Shown: piece after piece, positions 61,775 through 64,000 of the stretch | How the letters are laid out: every line of letters starts with the position of its first letter | How positions within the stretch are numbered: the stretch's first letter is position 1 | Origin: Hyperoplus lanceolatus | Taxonomy: Eukaryota > Chordata > Actinopteri > Uranoscopiformes > Ammodytidae | Reading direction: 5' to 3' | NCBI GenBank assembly: GCA_026929865.2 | Contig: CM049408.1 | Location: 25,371,501 to 25,435,500 of the forward strand | Length of the DNA: 64,000 nt | Made by a program: the position numbers and the translations under genes | The notes under the pieces: model-generated | Told to the model about the DNA's origin: nothing | Seen by the model: the letters and a program-made list of their open reading frames with translations, nothing else | Databases searched by the model: none

Positions 61775-63252
61775 TTTATTTATCCTTTATTTAACCAGGT
61801 TAGTCTCATTGAAATTAAAATCTCTTTTACAAGAGAGACCTGACCAAGATGGACAGCAGAACACAGTTACACATAAAACACAATACAAGTTCGATATTAA
61901 GTACAGTTGTAAAACATAAAAATAAGATTCTTAACTAAAAACATTCACAATTTCCGATGGAGTCCAACTTCAAACTCTTAACAACAGCCTTAAATTCGTT
62001 TAGAGTTACTAGGTCCTGAAGCTTAAGCTGCTTCTGCAGGTTATTCCATGACGACGGCGCAAAAAACTTAAAAGCTGTTTTACCCAGCTCTGTACGAGCT
62101 TGAGGAACAGTCATGAGCACCATGTCCTGAGACCTTAACGCATGGGGGACACATTTTCTGGACATATACGATGACAAATAACAAGGGAGTTTACCTAAGA
62201 TCGCCTTGTAAATAAAAACATACAAGTGACTAAGTCGTCTCATAAAAAGAGAAGGCCAGTTTACCCTTGAGTACAGTGTACAGTGATGGGTTAAGGCTCT
62301 GCTGTTTGTAATGAACCTCAAGGCTCCATGGTATACAGTGTCCAACATATGTAGACAGTGAGCTGATGCATTCATGTACAACAGATCACCATAATCAAGA
62401 ACCGGCAAGAAGGTAGCTTCGACTAATCGTCGTCTGGCCTCCAGAGAGAAACATGACTTATTCCTAAAGTAAAAACCTAACTTTAGTTTCAGTTTTTTCA
62501 CCAGGTTTTGTGTGTGGGTTTTAAATGAGACGTGGTCATCAATCATAAATCCCAAGTATTTGTAAGTAGTTACAACCTCAATTTCATTACCTTGGGAAGT
62601 TAAAATTTTCTGATTTAACACAATCTTTCTGGAATTTGAAAATACTATAAGTTTGGTTTTATCAGCATTGAGAACAAGCTTCAGTTGACAAAGCTGATCA
62701 AAAGCACTTTGCATATAAACAAAAGCCTTACTGAGCGAGGATGCACAACAATAAATTACACTGTCATCCGCATAGAAATGGAAAGCTGCATTTGGGACAT
62801 TTTGTCCAAGGCTATTAATATACAAAGTAAATAATAGCGGTCCCAGAACTGAACCCTGGGGAACTCCCTTACGCACTGTAAGCATCTCTGAAGTAAATCC
62901 ATCAAACTGAGTAGCCTGAGTTCTGTCAGTGAGATAGTTGACAAACCATCCCACAGTATGATCAGAAAAACCAATCTTAATAAGTTGCTGTATCAGAATG
63001 TGATGGTCCACAGTGTCAAACGCTTTAGATAGATCAATAAAGAGAGATACACAATGTTGATTTTTATCTAGAGCTTCTATGATGTCATTTAAAACTTTCA
63101 TGGCAGCAGTAGTGGTGCTATGATTTTTTCGGAACCCTGATTGATGTACAGATAATATTTGATGAGTATGGACATAATCTTTAACCTGCTCACTTACCAG
63201 GGATTCCATGACTTTTGATAACACTGAGAGGTTTGAGAGTGGTCTGTAATTA
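61775..63252 (-). mobile_element. LINE relic with reverse transcriptase, 5' side split by Tc1
   Basis: The minus strand encodes a long reverse-transcriptase frame ending at 61935. It begins at NYRPLSNLSVLSKVMES and contains QSGFRKNHSTTTAA, LFIDLSKAFDTVDHHIL, GVPQGSVLGPLLFTLYINS and the catalytic YADD. This places it among non-LTR elements of the CR1/L2/Jockey group; the exact clade is not certain. The 3' end near 61775-61850 carries the ACCAGGTTAGTCTCATTG terminus also seen in the slc22a2 introns. At 63251 the frame runs into a Tc1-type inverted repeat, so the first 27 or so residues of the apparent frame are transposon sequence. The endonuclease part is absent here and may lie beyond the transposon. 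Confidence 0.87.
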
Positions 63253-64000
63253 CACTCAACAAAAATATAAACGCAACACTTTTGTTTTTGCTCCCATTTT
63301 TTATGAGATGGACTTAAAGATCTAAAATTCATTCCAGATACACAATATTACCATTTCTCTCAAACATTGTTCACAAATCTGTCTAAATGTGTGATAGTGA
63401 GCACTTCTGCTTTGCTGAGATAATCCATCCTACCTCACAGGTGTGCCACATCAATATGCTGATCTGACATCATGATTAGTGCACAGGTGTGCCTTAGACT
63501 GTCCACAATAAAAGGCCACCCTGAAATGTGCAGTTTTGTCTCACAGCAAAATGCCACAGATGCCACAAGCATTGAGGGAGCGTGCAATTGGCATGCTGAC
63601 AGCAGGAATGTCAACCATTGTTGCTCGTGCATTGAATGTTCATTTCTCCACCATAAGCCGTCTCCAAAGGCGTTTCAGAGAATATGGCAGTACATCCAAC
63701 CGGCCTCACAACCGCAGACCACGTGTAACCACACCAGCCCAGGACCTCCACATCCAGCAGGTTCACCTCCGAGATCGTCTGAGACCAGCCACTGAGACAG
63801 CTGCTGAAACAATTGGTTTGCATAACCAAACAATTTCTGCACAAACTGTCAGAAACCGTCTCAGGGAAGCTCAACTGCATGCTCGTCGTTCTCATTGGGG
63901 TCTTGACCTGACTCCAGCTCGTCGCCGTAACAGACTTGAGTGGGCAAATGCTCACATTCGATGGCGTTTGGCACGTTGGAGAGGTGTTCTCTTCACGGAT
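63253..64000 (+). mobile_element. Tc1/mariner transposon, left part, transposase frame open
   Basis: It starts at CACTCAACAAAAATATAAAC after a TA (63251-63252). From 63551 a plus-strand frame stays open to the window edge (150 codons): MPQMPQALRERAIGMLTAGM, then a helix-turn-helix (VHFSTISRLQRRFREYG), RPHNRRPRVTTPAQ, and RLEWANAHIRWRLARWRGVL ending at FTD. This is the Tc1 paired-like DNA-binding region and the start of the DDE domain, whose first Asp is at the edge. It lacks one or two residues near MSTIVARALN relative to the usual form, in frame. Whether it is whole cannot be judged because the right end is outside. Confidence 0.9.

Noticed and set aside
61446-61919. 157-residue frame rich in Thr-His (and the matching Val-Cys frame on the other strand)
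   Set aside because: It is translated from the (CA)n microsatellite.
1-64000. CRISPR array, bacterial operon or phage-type cluster
   Set aside because: Gene structure is vertebrate throughout, and no regularly spaced repeat array exists apart from microsatellites.

Overview
The window is vertebrate nuclear DNA, almost certainly from a ray-finned (percomorph-like) teleost. The genes are multi-exon with GT-AG introns. The repeats are typical of fish: Tc1/mariner, hAT and other short terminal-inverted-repeat elements, tRNA-derived SINEs, LINE fragments, and (CA)n and (GA)n runs. All exon structures were read by eye from open frames, splice sites and remembered family sequences. No alignment or search was run.

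Layout, left to right. (1) dusp23 (+, 125-1232), a two-exon small dual-specificity phosphatase. (2) A convergent afadin-like gene (-, 13637-1583) of about 24 exons, with a RA-DIL-PDZ-coiled-coil order. The second RA domain and the FHA domain of classical afadin are not there. (3) A tandem segmental duplication (unit A about 14083-22080, unit B about 23502-31195). Each unit carries one complete 11-exon SLC22A2-like organic cation transporter gene (-, 20617-15090 and 28666-24490), each with a 547-residue frame. The two copies have since received different insertions: a palindromic Tc1 in A, a low-complexity retroelement tail in B, and two independent solo LTRs. (4) A nine-exon selenoprotein-L-like peroxiredoxin-fold gene (-, 33561-30906, 304 residues). 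Its redox motif is CxxC where the family is known for UxxU. (5) trip11, encoding GMAP-210 (+, 35373-56919), 24 exons and 1977 residues, a coiled-coil golgin. (6) The first four coding exons of fbln5, fibulin-5 (+, 58855-60255), which runs off the right side. (7) A LINE reverse-transcriptase relic split by a Tc1-like transposon whose transposase frame is still open at the window edge (61775-64000).

The genes are ordinary host genes and do not form one pathway. trip11 followed by fbln5 in the same orientation matches the human TRIP11-FBLN5 neighbourhood on 14q32. The most unusual points are the duplicated transporter pair with signs of gene conversion in exon 1, the domain-reduced afadin, the Cys form of selenoprotein L, the long foldback Tc1 derivative, and several cleanly bounded mobile elements with target-site duplications. 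I found no CRISPR array, operon, functional tRNA or rRNA gene, and no convincing new defence-type system.
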